In this document: piece by piece, positions 35,258 through 44,516 of the stretch
Layout of the letters: each line of letters opens with the position of its first letter
Numbering within the stretch: the first letter of the stretch is position 1
NCBI RefSeq assembly: GCF_000733855.1
Contig: NZ_JPOJ01000001.1
Location: 1,054,001 to 1,118,000, forward strand
Source: Methylomicrobium agile
Lineage (GTDB): Bacteria; Pseudomonadota; Gammaproteobacteria; Methylococcales; Methylomonadaceae
Length of the DNA: 64,000 bases
Direction of reading: 5' to 3'
The notes under the pieces: generated by a model
The model's database searches: none
Told to the model about the DNA's origin: nothing
The model's input: the letters and a program-made list of their open reading frames with translations, nothing else
Position numbers and translations under genes: made by a program

Positions 35258-36883
35258 ATGCCGGAAAATAATCAAAGCATCATCCATCCCTGCCCGCTGT
35301 CGAAAGGTTACGGCATTCCCGAACCGCAGGCATGGCTGCTTTTGAAGGTCTACCTGGTTTACCGGCTGTTTCTGGCCGGCTTTTTCATCGCGCTGTTTTA
35401 CGCCCGCGCCGCACCCTCGGTGCTGGGTTCTCTAAATGCCCAGCTTTACCATTCCGCCAGCCTGCTTTATCTGCTGCTGACGCTGATCTCCGGCTTTCTG
35501 CTCCGTTCCCGGCTCGCCGCTTACAGTTTTCAGGCGCAATTCCTGCTGTTTTCCGACATCATCCTGTTGACCTTGATCATGCACGCTTCCGGCGGACTCA
35601 AAAGCGGCATCGGAATTCTCATGGCCGTGTCGGTGGCGTCGGGCGGCGTCACGATCGGCGGCCGCTGCGCCATGTTTTTTGCCGCGATGGCCAGTCTGCT
35701 GGTGCTGGCCGAAGAGATTTACGCCGATCTCACGGACAGTTTCGCCGCAGCGTCCTACCCTTATGCGGGCATGCTCGGAGCCGCCTTTCTGACGATCGCA
35801 CTGCTGTCCTACGTACTCGCGAAGCGGAGCGAAAGCCTTCTGGAACTGGCGGCCCAGCACGAACAAACGATCGCGAATCTGGAAGAACTGAATCACTACA
35901 TCATCCAGCATCTGGAAACCGGCATCCTCATCACCAACCGGAAGCAAATCGTACAATTGACCAATACGGCCGCCTTGAGAATGCTGAATCTGGGGAAGAG
36001 ACCCGTGCATTTGCGCGATATCTCGGCCCGCCTCTCCGAAGACTTCAGCGACTGGCTCTATGACCAGGAGCTGGATCAGGCGGAACTGACCCTCCCCGAT
36101 CAATCCGAAATCCGCGTCCGCTTCATCCTGCTGCCGACCCGCAGCCGTGCTTTCTACATGCTGATGCTGGAAGACATCGCGCTGTACAATCAGCATGTCC
36201 AGCAAAGCAAACTGGCTTCGCTGGGACGCCTGACGGCGAGCATTGCGCACGAAATCCGCAATCCGCTCGGAGCGATCAGCCATGCCGGACAACTGCTCTC
36301 CGAAAATCCGAATTTCACCCCACAGGACCAGCGTTTGGCACAGATCATCCAGACCCATTCAAAACGGGTCAACAAGATCATCGAGGACATTCTGCAGCTT
36401 TCCCGCCGCAATGCCTCGCGCCGGGAAAAAATTCAGCTCAAGCCCTGGCTGACGCACTACCTAGAAACGTTTACGCTGGAACATCAACTGGCCGGGCAGA
36501 AAGCGCTCAGGCTCCATATTGACCAGGACCGGCCAACCGCGTTCATCGACCCAGGCCATTTGAAGCAGATCCTCGACAATCTATGCCGGAATGCGCTGCT
36601 CTACGGCCATCCCGAGCAAGGGCCGATCACTGTGCACGTTTTCATAGCGCAAAATTCGCCTTGCATCGAAGTGATCGACAATGGCCCCGGCATCGCCCCC
36701 GAGCATCAAAGCCGCCTGTTCGAACCCTTTTTCACTACCTCCAACAAAGGCACCGGGTTGGGGCTTTTCATCTGTAAGGAATTGGCCGAATTAAACCACG
36801 CCAAATTAGGCTATCATTTAACCCGAAACCAACGCAGCAGCTTCAGGCTGTATCTGAGCGACGCCGATAAATCATTCCGTTGA
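35258..36883 (+). CDS. pilS: PilS-like membrane sensor histidine kinase
   Basis: 541-residue kinase with about six N-terminal helices (about 25-190), a PAS-like segment (HYIIQHLETGILITNRKQIVQLTNTAALRML), and a HisKA domain with His331 in IAHEIRNPLGAISHAGQLL. The HATPase has NLCRNAL, DNGPGIAPEHQSRLFEPFFTT and GTGLGLFICKELAEL. The six-helix anchor plus linked NtrC-type regulator is the PilS/PilR arrangement that controls type IV pilin transcription with sigma-54. No pilA is in the window, so the target is inferred. Confidence 0.9.
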   Translation: MPENNQSIIHPCPLSKGYGIPEPQAWLLLKVYLVYRLFLAGFFIALFYARAAPSVLGSLNAQLYHSASLLYLLLTLISGFLLRSRLAAYSFQAQFLLFSDIILLTLIMHASGGLKSGIGILMAVSVASGGVTIGGRCAMFFAAMASLLVLAEEIYADLTDSFAAASYPYAGMLGAAFLTIALLSYVLAKRSESLLELAAQHEQTIANLEELNHYIIQHLETGILITNRKQIVQLTNTAALRMLNLGKRPVHLRDISARLSEDFSDWLYDQELDQAELTLPDQSEIRVRFILLPTRSRAFYMLMLEDIALYNQHVQQSKLASLGRLTASIAHEIRNPLGAISHAGQLLSENPNFTPQDQRLAQIIQTHSKRVNKIIEDILQLSRRNASRREKIQLKPWLTHYLETFTLEHQLAGQKALRLHIDQDRPTAFIDPGHLKQILDNLCRNALLYGHPEQGPITVHVFIAQNSPCIEVIDNGPGIAPEHQSRLFEPFFTTSNKGTGLGLFICKELAELNHAKLGYHLTRNQRSSFRLYLSDADKSFR

Positions 36884-36887
36884 ATAA

Positions 36888-38237
36888 ATGAAGACACCTT
36901 TTGCATTGATCGTCGACGACGAGCCCGACATTATCGAATTACTCGAAATCACCCTGCACCGGATGGGCGTCGAGACCCGGAGCGCCGGCACGGCTTCCGG
37001 CGCCAGACGATTATTGCAGGAGCGCACCTTCGATCTCTGCCTGACCGACCTGAAATTGCCCGACGGCGACGGCCTCGAACTGGTCGAACTGATTCAGTCC
37101 TCCGATGCCCCGCACCCGGTCGCGGTGATCACTGCCCACGGCAATATGGACACCGCGATCACCGCGATGAAAAAAGGCGCGTTCGACTTCGTTTCCAAAC
37201 CGGTCGATCTGCCGGCGCTGCGGCAACTGGTCGCGAACGCACTGAAGTTCAAGGATCACGCCTCGGCCAAGGACCGACGGATGCGTCATACCTTGCTCGG
37301 CGAGTCGCAGTTGATGCGCGACATCCGTTCCAAAATCGCCAAGCTCGCGCGCAGCCAGGCGCCGGTCCACATTCACGGCGAATCGGGCGCGGGCAAGGAA
37401 CTGGTCGCGCGCCTGATACACCAGCAGAGTACCCGCAGCGACAAAGCTTTCGTCGCGATCAACTGCGGCGCGATCCCGCACGAACTGATGGAAAGCGAAT
37501 TCTTCGGACATAAAAAAGGCAGCTTTACCGGCGCGGTCGGCGATAAAAAAGGCCTGTTTCAGGCCGCCGACGGCGGCACCCTGTTTCTCGACGAAATCGC
37601 CGACCTGCCCCCTTCGCTACAGGTCAAACTGCTTCGGGCAATCCAGGAAAAAAAGATCCGCCCGGTCGGCGAACAACAGGAAATTCCGGTCGATGTGCGG
37701 CTGTTGAGCGCGACGCACCGGAATCTGGCCGAGATGGTGCAGAACGGCAGTTTCCGCCAGGATCTGTTTTACCGGATCAATGTCATCGAGTTGAATGTGC
37801 CGCCCCTGCGCGAACGTACCGCCGACGTGCCGGCGCTGGCCGAACATATTCTGGTCAGACTGACCGGGCAGACACAGACGCACAAGCCTGAAATTTCACC
37901 GGCGGCGCTCGACGCATTGCAGCGCTACCGTTTTCCGGGCAATATCCGGGAGCTCGAAAACATTCTCGAAAGGGCGCTGGCGTTGTACGATGGGAAATGC
38001 ATCGGCGTGGACGACCTGAATCTGCCGGTCGGAATCGCGGAGACGCATCTTTCCGAAGAATCCCGCTACGATCCGGGCCGGGGTTCGCTCGAAGATTATC
38101 TGGAAGCGATCGAAAGACGAGCGATTCTGCATGCGCTCGAAGAAAACAGATGGAATAAAACCGCAGCGGCCAAACAACTGGGGTTGACGTTCCGCTCGTT
38201 CCGCTATCGGCTGAAAAAACTGGAACTGGACGACTGA
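36888..38237 (+). CDS. pilR: PilR-like sigma-54-dependent response regulator
   Basis: 449-residue NtrC-family activator. Receiver domain with IVDDEPDI and Asp54 in LCLTDLKLPDGDG; AAA+ domain with Walker A HGESGAGKEL, sigma-54 contact loop KKGSFTGAVGDKKG (GAFTGA form with Ser), Walker B GTLFLDEIADLP and the arginine-finger region; Fis-type helix-turn-helix NKTAAAKQLGLTFRSFRYRLKKL. It starts 4 bp after the pilS stop, so the two are cotranscribed. Confidence 0.93.
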   Translation: MKTPFALIVDDEPDIIELLEITLHRMGVETRSAGTASGARRLLQERTFDLCLTDLKLPDGDGLELVELIQSSDAPHPVAVITAHGNMDTAITAMKKGAFDFVSKPVDLPALRQLVANALKFKDHASAKDRRMRHTLLGESQLMRDIRSKIAKLARSQAPVHIHGESGAGKELVARLIHQQSTRSDKAFVAINCGAIPHELMESEFFGHKKGSFTGAVGDKKGLFQAADGGTLFLDEIADLPPSLQVKLLRAIQEKKIRPVGEQQEIPVDVRLLSATHRNLAEMVQNGSFRQDLFYRINVIELNVPPLRERTADVPALAEHILVRLTGQTQTHKPEISPAALDALQRYRFPGNIRELENILERALALYDGKCIGVDDLNLPVGIAETHLSEESRYDPGRGSLEDYLEAIERRAILHALEENRWNKTAAAKQLGLTFRSFRYRLKKLELDD

Positions 38238-38342
38238 AATTGGAGACCCGGGAACGCGGCTGCGCGAATGAAGCGCCAAAGCCGACCTGCCGGTCTGAAG
38301 GGTGCGCCGATCAGATGGATGTTCGAAGAAAGGATGGACGTC

Positions 38343-38375
38343 AAGACCTGCCGTTTTTTTAACCCTGGCAAGTCC
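38343..38375. repeat. Degraded AAGACCTGCC-family palindrome
   Basis: AAGACCTGCCGTTTTTTT / AACCCTGGCAAGTCCT, same family as 24497 and 33027 but with several mismatches in the right arm. Lies about 100 bp after pilR. Confidence 0.55.
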
Positions 38376-38551
38376 TCTCGTTCGTAAGAAAGGCAGAGCC
38401 GACGTTTCCCCGGCCGTGACGCCCCAAAGCGGCTCCACAAGCGTTTAGGATTGGGTCGATAATAACTTCCCCCTCTCATTCCCCCGCCGGTCAAGCGCTT
38501 ATCGTGCCCCCCTTTGCCGGCTTGGGTTACCCCCAAAGAGCACGAACCGCT

Positions 38552-38647
38552 GTAGGGCGGATTCGCCGAAGGCAATCCGCCGGGTTTCGCCACAGGCCAT
38601 TCCCCGTTTTTGAGGATGAGGCGGTTTGCTTCGCAAAACCGCCCTAC
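38552..38647. repeat. REPIN-like element, family GTAG-GGCGGATT / GGCGGTTT
   Basis: Left unit GTAG + GGCGGATT-CGCCGAAGG-CAATCCGCC; right unit GGCGGTTT-GCTTCGC-AAAACCGCC + CTAC. The two hairpins differ in sequence, so this element is a hybrid. Confidence 0.8.
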
Positions 38648-38785
38648 GCGGTGCTTGATGACGCGCGCCGGTGGGAACGATCAGGCGGCATGCCGGGAGA
38701 TTATTTTTAACCACATCCTTTAGCGGTTCACTGCATTTTATCCGCCCCCTGTACTTACCGCCGCAGGGAAAAACGCTTTCTATGT

Positions 38786-39238
38786 TCAGGCGCGGTATTT
38801 CGGCATCGCTTCGAGCTTGGCGACCGCGTCCTTGATTTTGGCCTCGACGGCGGCATCCAGCTCATTGTTCTTGTAGATTCTGTCCAGCAATCCTTCGGCA
38901 ACCAGCGCTTCCTTGATCCAGCGCTTGGCGAAACGGTAGTTGGTAAATACGGGGGTTACTTCACCGGTTTCGGGGTTGCGCAACCCGGTCTTGGCCGACG
39001 CGCCGGAAGCGGGAGCCGGGGCGGTACTCGCAGCAGCGGATGCCGGTACGGCAGGTTTGGGGGCAGTTGCGGGTTCCGGTTTGGCGGCGGATTGCGGTTT
39101 CGGAGCGGGAGCGGCGGCCGAAGGTGCCGGCTTCGCCTCATGAACAGCGGTTTTTGTGCCGGCATTCTTATCGTTTACGACCTGATAAACGACATAAGCC
39201 ACAAAAATAACGGTCAGAATAAACAACCCTTCAGTCAT
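38786..39238 (-). CDS. Hypothetical membrane-anchored protein with Ala/Pro linker
   Basis: 150 residues. An N-terminal helix (LFILTVIFVAYVVYQVV) anchors it to the membrane. Residues about 28-82 are a Pro/Ala/Lys low-complexity linker. The last 65 residues form a charged, probably helical domain (TNYRFAKRWIKEALVAEGLLDRIYKNNELDAAVEAKIKDAVAKLEAMPKY). I do not recognise the domain. It stands alone between the pilSR region and ubiI. Confidence 0.75.
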   Translation of the reverse strand: MTEGLFILTVIFVAYVVYQVVNDKNAGTKTAVHEAKPAPSAAAPAPKPQSAAKPEPATAPKPAVPASAAASTAPAPASGASAKTGLRNPETGEVTPVFTNYRFAKRWIKEALVAEGLLDRIYKNNELDAAVEAKIKDAVAKLEAMPKYRA

Positions 39239-39411
39239 GACGCAAATCCCCCTCTAAATTTTATTGAATTGATACGCCGGCGATCATTATTATCATCAAG
39301 AGCCTACGGTTCCCCGGCAAGCCGCCTAGCCATGTGCCGAATATACCAGATGCGGGCAAGGGCGGTAAACCTTCGCCATCAAAATAAATGAGGGTTTTAG
39401 CGGGATAAACG

Positions 39412-40632
39412 CTACCAGCAATCCTTGCCTTTGGCCAGGGAAGGCAAATCGTCGCGCAGCCCCATCGCATAGCGGTTGAAATAGTTCTTCAGCAACCCAG
39501 CCCGGTCGACCCAGCCCATGCCTGCTGACCGCAATTCGCTCAACCCGGCAGTCCGGCTTCCGAAGACCTTGTTCAAGGCATCCATGCTGCCCATCATGAT
39601 CAGATTGTCGCCTTTACGCCAGCGTTCGTACCGGCGCAGCAAGCCCCGTCGTGCCAACGAACGTTGTCCGCGCCTGGCCTCCAGGATCACCTCCGCGAGG
39701 GCAGCCGCATCCAGAAGGCCCGCGTTTGCGCCCTGCCCGGCCAACGGGTGCATCACATGCGCCGCATCGCCGGCCAGCGCCAGATGATCCGCGGTATAAC
39801 TGTTGGCATATTGAAAGCGTAAAGGAAAAGCCGCGCGCGGTCCCACCGCCAGCATCTTGCCGAGCAATCCATCCGAAGCCTGCGCCAAGGCGGCCAGAAA
39901 ATCGGCATCCGGCAGGGTCAGATGCGCCTTCGCGGTATCCGAGCGCAAGGTCCAGACGATCGAGCACCGGCCGTTCGCCAGCGGCAGAAACGCCAAGGGG
40001 CCTTCGTCCAGGAAGCGCTGCCAGGCCGTCGCCCGATGGCTCAGCTCGGTGGTCACCGTTGCAACGAGCCCGTGCTGGCCGTAATCCCAGCCGGTTACGC
40101 CGATACCGGCCAGCTTGCGCAGAAGCGAATCGTGACCGTCTGCCCCGACCGCCAGATCGGCCGCAAAAATCCGTCCATCGTCGAGCCTGAGGCGCACGCC
40201 GTCCGGTTCGGCCTCGATCCCGGAAACCGCCGCCGGCGTGATGCAAGTTACACTGTCCAGCGTATCGAGTACGTCCCACAACGCGGCGACCGTCACCCGG
40301 TTTTCGACGATGTGGCCGAGTTCGCCGTATTCGGTGTCCGCGCAATCGAAATGCATTTCCCCGCCTCCGCGCGCATCGAAAACGCGCATTTCGCGGTACG
40401 GGGAAACGCCGCGGCGCACCATGCCCGGCCATGCCTCCAAACGCTCCAGGATCCGTTGCGAGGCGCGGGTCAGCGCCGAAACGCGAATATCGACCGGCTC
40501 CGGCGGCCACTCCCGCGGAGGCGCCGCTTTGTCGAGCAACGCGACGCGCACGCCGCCATGACCGAGCGCGCAGGCTACCGCCGCACCGACCATGCCGCCG
40601 CCCGCCACGATCACTTCGAAACGTTCGCTCAT
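39412..40632 (-). CDS. ubiI: UbiI/VisC-type FAD-dependent ubiquinone monooxygenase
   Basis: 406-residue flavin hydroxylase of ubiquinone synthesis. FAD-binding VIVAGGGMVGAAVACALG at the N-terminus, the DG motif AVGADGHDSLLRK, and the second FAD block LALAGDAAHVMHPLAGQGANAGLLDAAALAEVI. Synteny (ygfB-pepP-ubiH-this gene) matches E. coli ubiI, the C5 hydroxylase. Paralogue of the preceding ubiH, 3 bp away. UbiF/UbiM alternatives cannot be excluded on motifs alone. Confidence 0.9.
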   Translation of the reverse strand: MSERFEVIVAGGGMVGAAVACALGHGGVRVALLDKAAPPREWPPEPVDIRVSALTRASQRILERLEAWPGMVRRGVSPYREMRVFDARGGGEMHFDCADTEYGELGHIVENRVTVAALWDVLDTLDSVTCITPAAVSGIEAEPDGVRLRLDDGRIFAADLAVGADGHDSLLRKLAGIGVTGWDYGQHGLVATVTTELSHRATAWQRFLDEGPLAFLPLANGRCSIVWTLRSDTAKAHLTLPDADFLAALAQASDGLLGKMLAVGPRAAFPLRFQYANSYTADHLALAGDAAHVMHPLAGQGANAGLLDAAALAEVILEARRGQRSLARRGLLRRYERWRKGDNLIMMGSMDALNKVFGSRTAGLSELRSAGMGWVDRAGLLKNYFNRYAMGLRDDLPSLAKGKDCW

Positions 40633-40635
40633 CGT

Positions 40636-41847
40636 TTATCTCCGGGCGCCGAGGCGCGGCAGCCGGCCGGACAGGCCCATCGCATGCCGCGACAGCAGCG
40701 ATTTGGCCGCCGGAATCCGGTCGAGCAGGCACAAGCCGGCATTCCGGACCGCCGCCACCGGCAGCCATTCGTTCGAGAAAATATGAATCAGCCGATCGGT
40801 AAAACGGATCGTGCGCTCATGATCCCGGCGCCGCGCCTCGGCGTAAGCCTTCAAGAGCGCCGGTTCGCCGATATCGCCGCCTTGCGCATGCTGCTGAAGC
40901 AGCGCTTCCGCCAGCGCGGCCACATCGCGCAGGCCGAGATTGAATCCCTGGCCCGCGACCGGATGCAATTGATGCGCCGCATTGCCGACAATCACCGCGC
41001 GTCCTTCGATCATTCGCTCCGCGCGAATCAAGGTCAGCGGGAACGCCCGCCGCGGCGCGGCCAGGGCCAGTTCGCCGAGCCGGTAGCCGAAGCAGGCCTG
41101 CAGCTCGGCGGTAAATTCGACTTCAGGGAGCGAAAGCAGCGTCTCGGCATCTTCCCGGGTACGCGTCCAGACCACCGCCGAATGCCGCTCGCCTACCGGC
41201 AACAACGCTAAAGGCCCCGAGGCGGTAAAGCGCTCGTACGCAGTGAACCGGTTAGGGCGCGAAGTGCTGACCGTAGTCACCAGCGCGGTCTGCCCGTAAT
41301 CGGTCACCTGCTGCCCGATATCGAGCAGTTTGCGCACCGACGACAGGCCGCCGTCGGCGCCGGCCAGCAGTTTTGCGGATAAGGTAACGGACTCGCCGCC
41401 CAGTTTCAGGCTGACGCCGATCTCGTCCACGCCGGAATAGAGGCCCGCGACCCGCGCCGGACAAAGCCGTTCGATGCCGGTCGCTTCGACGCGGTCCGCA
41501 ACGTGCCCTTCCAGATCGCGCGCAGTGATCACATAACCCAGCGCCTCGACGCCTTCCTGTTCGGCCGACAGCCGGGTCTTGCCGAAATGGCCGCGATCGG
41601 ATACGTGGATCGTCTCGATCGGGGTAGCGGCCTGCCGGATGCCTTGCCAGACATCCAGCGCATCCAGCAGGGTGACCGTGCCGGCCGCCAGCGCCAGCGC
41701 GCGGTCGCCGGCAGGAGACACCCGCTGCTCGGCGCGCGTGTTCGCTTCGATGATCGCGAGCTTCAGGCCCGAGTCCCGCAGCGCCAGGGCCAGACAATTA
41801 CCCGCCAGCCCGCCGCCGGCGATCAATAAATCGTATGCCGGTTGCAT
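40636..41847 (-). CDS. ubiH: UbiH-type 2-octaprenyl-6-methoxyphenol hydroxylase
   Basis: 403-residue FAD monooxygenase. N-terminal LLIAGGGLAGNCLALALRDSG, DG motif LAGADGGLSSVRK, and AVIVGNAAHQLHPVAGQGFNLGLRDVAALAEAL. GN replaces the usual GD in the second FAD motif, which is common in UbiH. The ATG at 41847 overlaps the pepP stop as TGATG; longer upstream frames run through pepP and are discarded. Confidence 0.92.
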   Translation of the reverse strand: MQPAYDLLIAGGGLAGNCLALALRDSGLKLAIIEANTRAEQRVSPAGDRALALAAGTVTLLDALDVWQGIRQAATPIETIHVSDRGHFGKTRLSAEQEGVEALGYVITARDLEGHVADRVEATGIERLCPARVAGLYSGVDEIGVSLKLGGESVTLSAKLLAGADGGLSSVRKLLDIGQQVTDYGQTALVTTVSTSRPNRFTAYERFTASGPLALLPVGERHSAVVWTRTREDAETLLSLPEVEFTAELQACFGYRLGELALAAPRRAFPLTLIRAERMIEGRAVIVGNAAHQLHPVAGQGFNLGLRDVAALAEALLQQHAQGGDIGEPALLKAYAEARRRDHERTIRFTDRLIHIFSNEWLPVAAVRNAGLCLLDRIPAAKSLLSRHAMGLSGRLPRLGARR

Positions 41848-43157
41848 CAGGCGGCCTGCATCAGGGCTTCGATTTCGTCGATCGTTTTCGGCACCCCAGC
41901 CGTCAGGCATTCGTAACCGCCTTGGGTCACCAGCACATCGTCCTCGATCCGGATGCCGATGCCGCGCCATTTTTCCTCGACCTTCTCGTAATCGTGCGGA
42001 ATATACAGGCCGGGCTCGACGGTTACCACCATACCGGGTTCGAGCAGGCGCCATTCCTGTTCGACCTTGTAGTCGCCGACATCGTGCACGTCCATTCCGA
42101 GCCAGTGGCCGATCCGGTGCATGAAAAACGGCTTGTATTTCTCGTCCTTGATCAGTTTCTTGACCCTGCCCTTCAAGATACCCAGCTCGACCAGGCCTTT
42201 AGTAATCATTTCGACCGCCGCATCGTGCGCCGCATTCCAGGGCAGGCCGGGCCGGATCTGTTCGAGCGCCGCGGACTGCGCGTCGAGCACCAGTTGGTAA
42301 AGCTGTTTCTGCGGCTCCGTAAACCGGCCGGAAACCGGAAACGTGCGGGTAATGTCGGCCGCGTAATGGTCGCACTCCGCGCCCGCATCGATCAGCAGCA
42401 AATCGCCGCTCTTCAGCACATCCTTGTTTTCGATGTAGTGCAATACGCAGGCATTCTTGCCGCCGGCGACGATGCTTGGGTAGGCGACATGGCGCAAACC
42501 GCCCTGGTAAAACTGGTACAAAAGCTCCGCCTCGATCTGATATTCGTACAGGCCGGGCTTGCAGGCCTGCATCGCCTTGACGTGCGCCTTGGCCGACACT
42601 TCGGCCGCGCGCCGCATCAGTTTCAGTTCGGCCGGACTCTTGAACAGGCGCATCTCGTGCAGGATGTGTTCGAGCGACACCAGTTCGCCCGGCGCGGTGA
42701 TGCCCCGGCGGGTCTGGCCGCGCAGATGATTGATCCATTCGAGCAGGCTGTGATCGAGATCGGGGTCGCGCCCCAGCGGATAGAACACCTTGCCCTTGTT
42801 TTCGAGCATGCCGGGCAGAATTTCGTGGAGATCGTCGATCGGAAACGAATCGTCGGCCTCATAATGCTTGACCGCGCCTTCGAGCCCGGCATGGGCGCCT
42901 TCCCACAGCGCCTTGGTCTCGTCGTATTCCCGGCAGAACAGGATATATTCGCCCTGTTCCCGGCCGGGGATAAATACGGCCAGCGCTTCGGGTTCGTTGA
43001 AGCCGGTCAGGTAATAAAAATCGCTGTCCTGCCGATAGGGGTAATGCACGTCGCGGTTGCGGACGCGTTCCGCCGCGCTGCCGATCAGCGCGATATTGCC
43101 TTTGCCGACGCGCTGCATCAGCTGCTTGCGGCGTTTTTTGAATTCGCTTTGTTTCAT
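41847..43157 (-). CDS. pepP: Xaa-Pro aminopeptidase P
   Basis: 436-residue metalloprotease that removes N-terminal residues before proline. The pita-bread catalytic domain has all five metal ligands: two Asp in LLIDAGAECDHYAADITRTFPVSG, His in HRIGHWLGMDVHDVG, Glu in VVTVEPGLY and Glu in GIGIRIEDDVLV. The N-terminal domain starts with EFKKRRKQLMQRVG and has YPYRQDSDFYYLTGFNEPEA. Part of the conserved ygfB-pepP-ubiH-ubiI operon. Confidence 0.96.
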   Translation of the reverse strand: MKQSEFKKRRKQLMQRVGKGNIALIGSAAERVRNRDVHYPYRQDSDFYYLTGFNEPEALAVFIPGREQGEYILFCREYDETKALWEGAHAGLEGAVKHYEADDSFPIDDLHEILPGMLENKGKVFYPLGRDPDLDHSLLEWINHLRGQTRRGITAPGELVSLEHILHEMRLFKSPAELKLMRRAAEVSAKAHVKAMQACKPGLYEYQIEAELLYQFYQGGLRHVAYPSIVAGGKNACVLHYIENKDVLKSGDLLLIDAGAECDHYAADITRTFPVSGRFTEPQKQLYQLVLDAQSAALEQIRPGLPWNAAHDAAVEMITKGLVELGILKGRVKKLIKDEKYKPFFMHRIGHWLGMDVHDVGDYKVEQEWRLLEPGMVVTVEPGLYIPHDYEKVEEKWRGIGIRIEDDVLVTQGGYECLTAGVPKTIDEIEALMQAA

Positions 43158-43172
43158 GATGGGTATTGCCGG

Positions 43173-43694
43173 TTAATGAATCCTGGCGCGCCGGTTCGAG
43201 CCGAGTTCGGCGCGCAACAATAAGACCGCGGTACGCAGATATTCGGTGACCTCCATGAACGCAACCTCGTCTTCTTCACCCTCCGCATCCGGGTCCAGCC
43301 GGGTAAATTCGGCAATGTCGCGAAGGATTTCGCGGGTCTGGCCGGATTGTTCGCCGTTCCGGTACAGCGCGCCGACGCCGAACAAAAAACCCTGGCACCA
43401 ATCGGCAAGCGCGGCGATCTGCTCGCTTAAAGGAACGTCATCCGCAGGCAGAAACGGCTCGAAGCCGTAATCCCCGCTTTCCAGAGACGCCCTGGTTTCC
43501 TCGAACAGTTGCGCAAGCTGTCGCGACTGCTCGGCTCCGATATCGTCGCCTTGGTCAAACAGCTGCTTGATCCAGGCGGTGCTTTGCGTCTGCCCATTCA
43601 CGCACAACATGCCGGTCGCCAAACCGTGCGCTTCCGCAGCCGAGTTGGCTTCGTCGCTGCCTTTGAAAAAACTGTCTATATCCTGGTAGGTCAT
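43173..43694 (-). CDS. ygfB: UPF0149 family protein YgfB
   Basis: 173-residue alpha-helical protein of UPF0149. Characteristic SAAEAHGLATGMLC near the N-terminus and LADWCQGFLFGVG, plus the acidic DPDAEGEEDEVAFMEVTEYLRTAVLLL end. First gene of the pepP-ubiH-ubiI series. In Pseudomonas, YgfB affects antibiotic tolerance genes; the molecular function here is unknown. Confidence 0.93.
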   Translation of the reverse strand: MTYQDIDSFFKGSDEANSAAEAHGLATGMLCVNGQTQSTAWIKQLFDQGDDIGAEQSRQLAQLFEETRASLESGDYGFEPFLPADDVPLSEQIAALADWCQGFLFGVGALYRNGEQSGQTREILRDIAEFTRLDPDAEGEEDEVAFMEVTEYLRTAVLLLRAELGSNRRARIH

Positions 43695-43828
43695 GATTCG
43701 AATAGACGGGATGAATGTCGCTATGCTATCACCGAAAAGCGCCGCATGCCGATAAATACGCTATCCCGCGCATTCGCCGCCGCCTTCCGGAAGAGTGGAA
43801 AATAGCCTGTTTTCCGTGCGCAATCCTC

Positions 43829-43858
43829 TTACCGGCACTTGCCCAATATGTGTATAAT
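43829..43858 (+). promoter_or_regulatory. Candidate sigma-70 promoter of the zapA operon
   Basis: Consensus -10 TATAAT at 43853-43858 with a weak -35 TTACCG at 43829-43834 (18-bp spacer), about 110 bp upstream of the first gene. Confidence 0.5.
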
Positions 43859-43967
43859 GGCATTCGCATCGGGGTAACTCATTGATGTCCGTCATTTTAA
43901 CAGAAAGTATTTCGTGTTTATGCCCGGCATGAAAAACATCTCCTAACACCCTTAACGCCAAGTTCGG

Positions 43968-44198
43968 ATGACGATGAACACACAACCGAATCAATCACTC
44001 GAATTGAAAGAGCTTGAAGAAAAGCTGGACTTGCTGATCGAACAATACCATGCACTCAAAAACGAAAATCATTCGCTGAAAATCAAACAGGAAGCCCTGG
44101 TAAAGGAAAAAGCGAAACTGATCGAAAAAACCACACAGGCCCGGATTCGCGTGGAAGCGATGATTTCCCGCCTGAAAGCGATGGAACACGGTTCATGA
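43968..44198 (+). CDS. ZapB-like coiled-coil protein (TIGR02449 family)
   Basis: 76-residue, almost entirely coiled-coil protein (LELKELEEKLDLLIEQYHALKNENHSLKIKQEALVKEKAKLIEKTTQARIRVEAMISRLKAME). Found directly upstream of zapA in many gammaproteobacteria and resembling the division protein ZapB in form. The start could be 43968 or the ATG two codons later. The stop overlaps the zapA start by ATGA. Confidence 0.87.
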   Translation: MTMNTQPNQSLELKELEEKLDLLIEQYHALKNENHSLKIKQEALVKEKAKLIEKTTQARIRVEAMISRLKAMEHGS

Positions 44199-44497
44199 GC
44201 ACGGTCAAAAAAGAAGCGGTCGCCCTGACGATCATGGGCAAAGAATATAAAATCGCCTGCGAACCGGAAGAGCGTCAACGCCTGATCGAATCGGCGCAAC
44301 TGCTCGACAGGCAAATGCGGCAAATCCGCGACTCCGGCAAAGTGAACGGTGCCGACCGGATCGCCGTGATGGCGGCACTGAACCTTGTGCACGAGCTTTC
44401 CTTTCTCAAAAGCCAGAACGACAGCCTGCGTTTCGATTTCGGCTCGTCGCTGGCCAGCATGATCCAGAAAATAGAAAACGTTTTGGAAAATCGATAA
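44195..44497 (+). CDS. zapA: Cell division protein ZapA
   Basis: 100-residue FtsZ-ring-associated protein that cross-links FtsZ filaments. Family blocks: VALTIMGKEYKIACEPEERQRLIESAQLLDRQM, DRIAVMAALNLVHELSFLK. Overlaps the preceding coiled-coil gene by 4 nt. The 6S RNA promoter overlaps its 3' end. Confidence 0.94.
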   Translation: MSTVKKEAVALTIMGKEYKIACEPEERQRLIESAQLLDRQMRQIRDSGKVNGADRIAVMAALNLVHELSFLKSQNDSLRFDFGSSLASMIQKIENVLENR

Positions 44498-44509
44498 ACG
44501 CGATACAAT
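44481..44509 (+). promoter_or_regulatory. 6S RNA promoter
   Basis: -10 TACAAT at 44504-44509 and -35-like TTTTGG at 44481-44486 (17-bp spacer), within and just after the zapA 3' end, placing the transcript start near 44516. Confidence 0.55.
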
Positions 44510-44516
44510 AGAACCT

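Larger units (their letters stand above)
38238..38785. other. Intergenic repeat-bearing region after pilR
   Basis: 548 bp without a convincing gene. It holds a degraded AAGACCTGCC palindrome (38343-38375, listed separately), a REPIN (38552-38647) and a lone GTGGGAACGATC half-site at about 38670. Short open frames here have repeat-derived composition and no domain. Confidence 0.5.
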
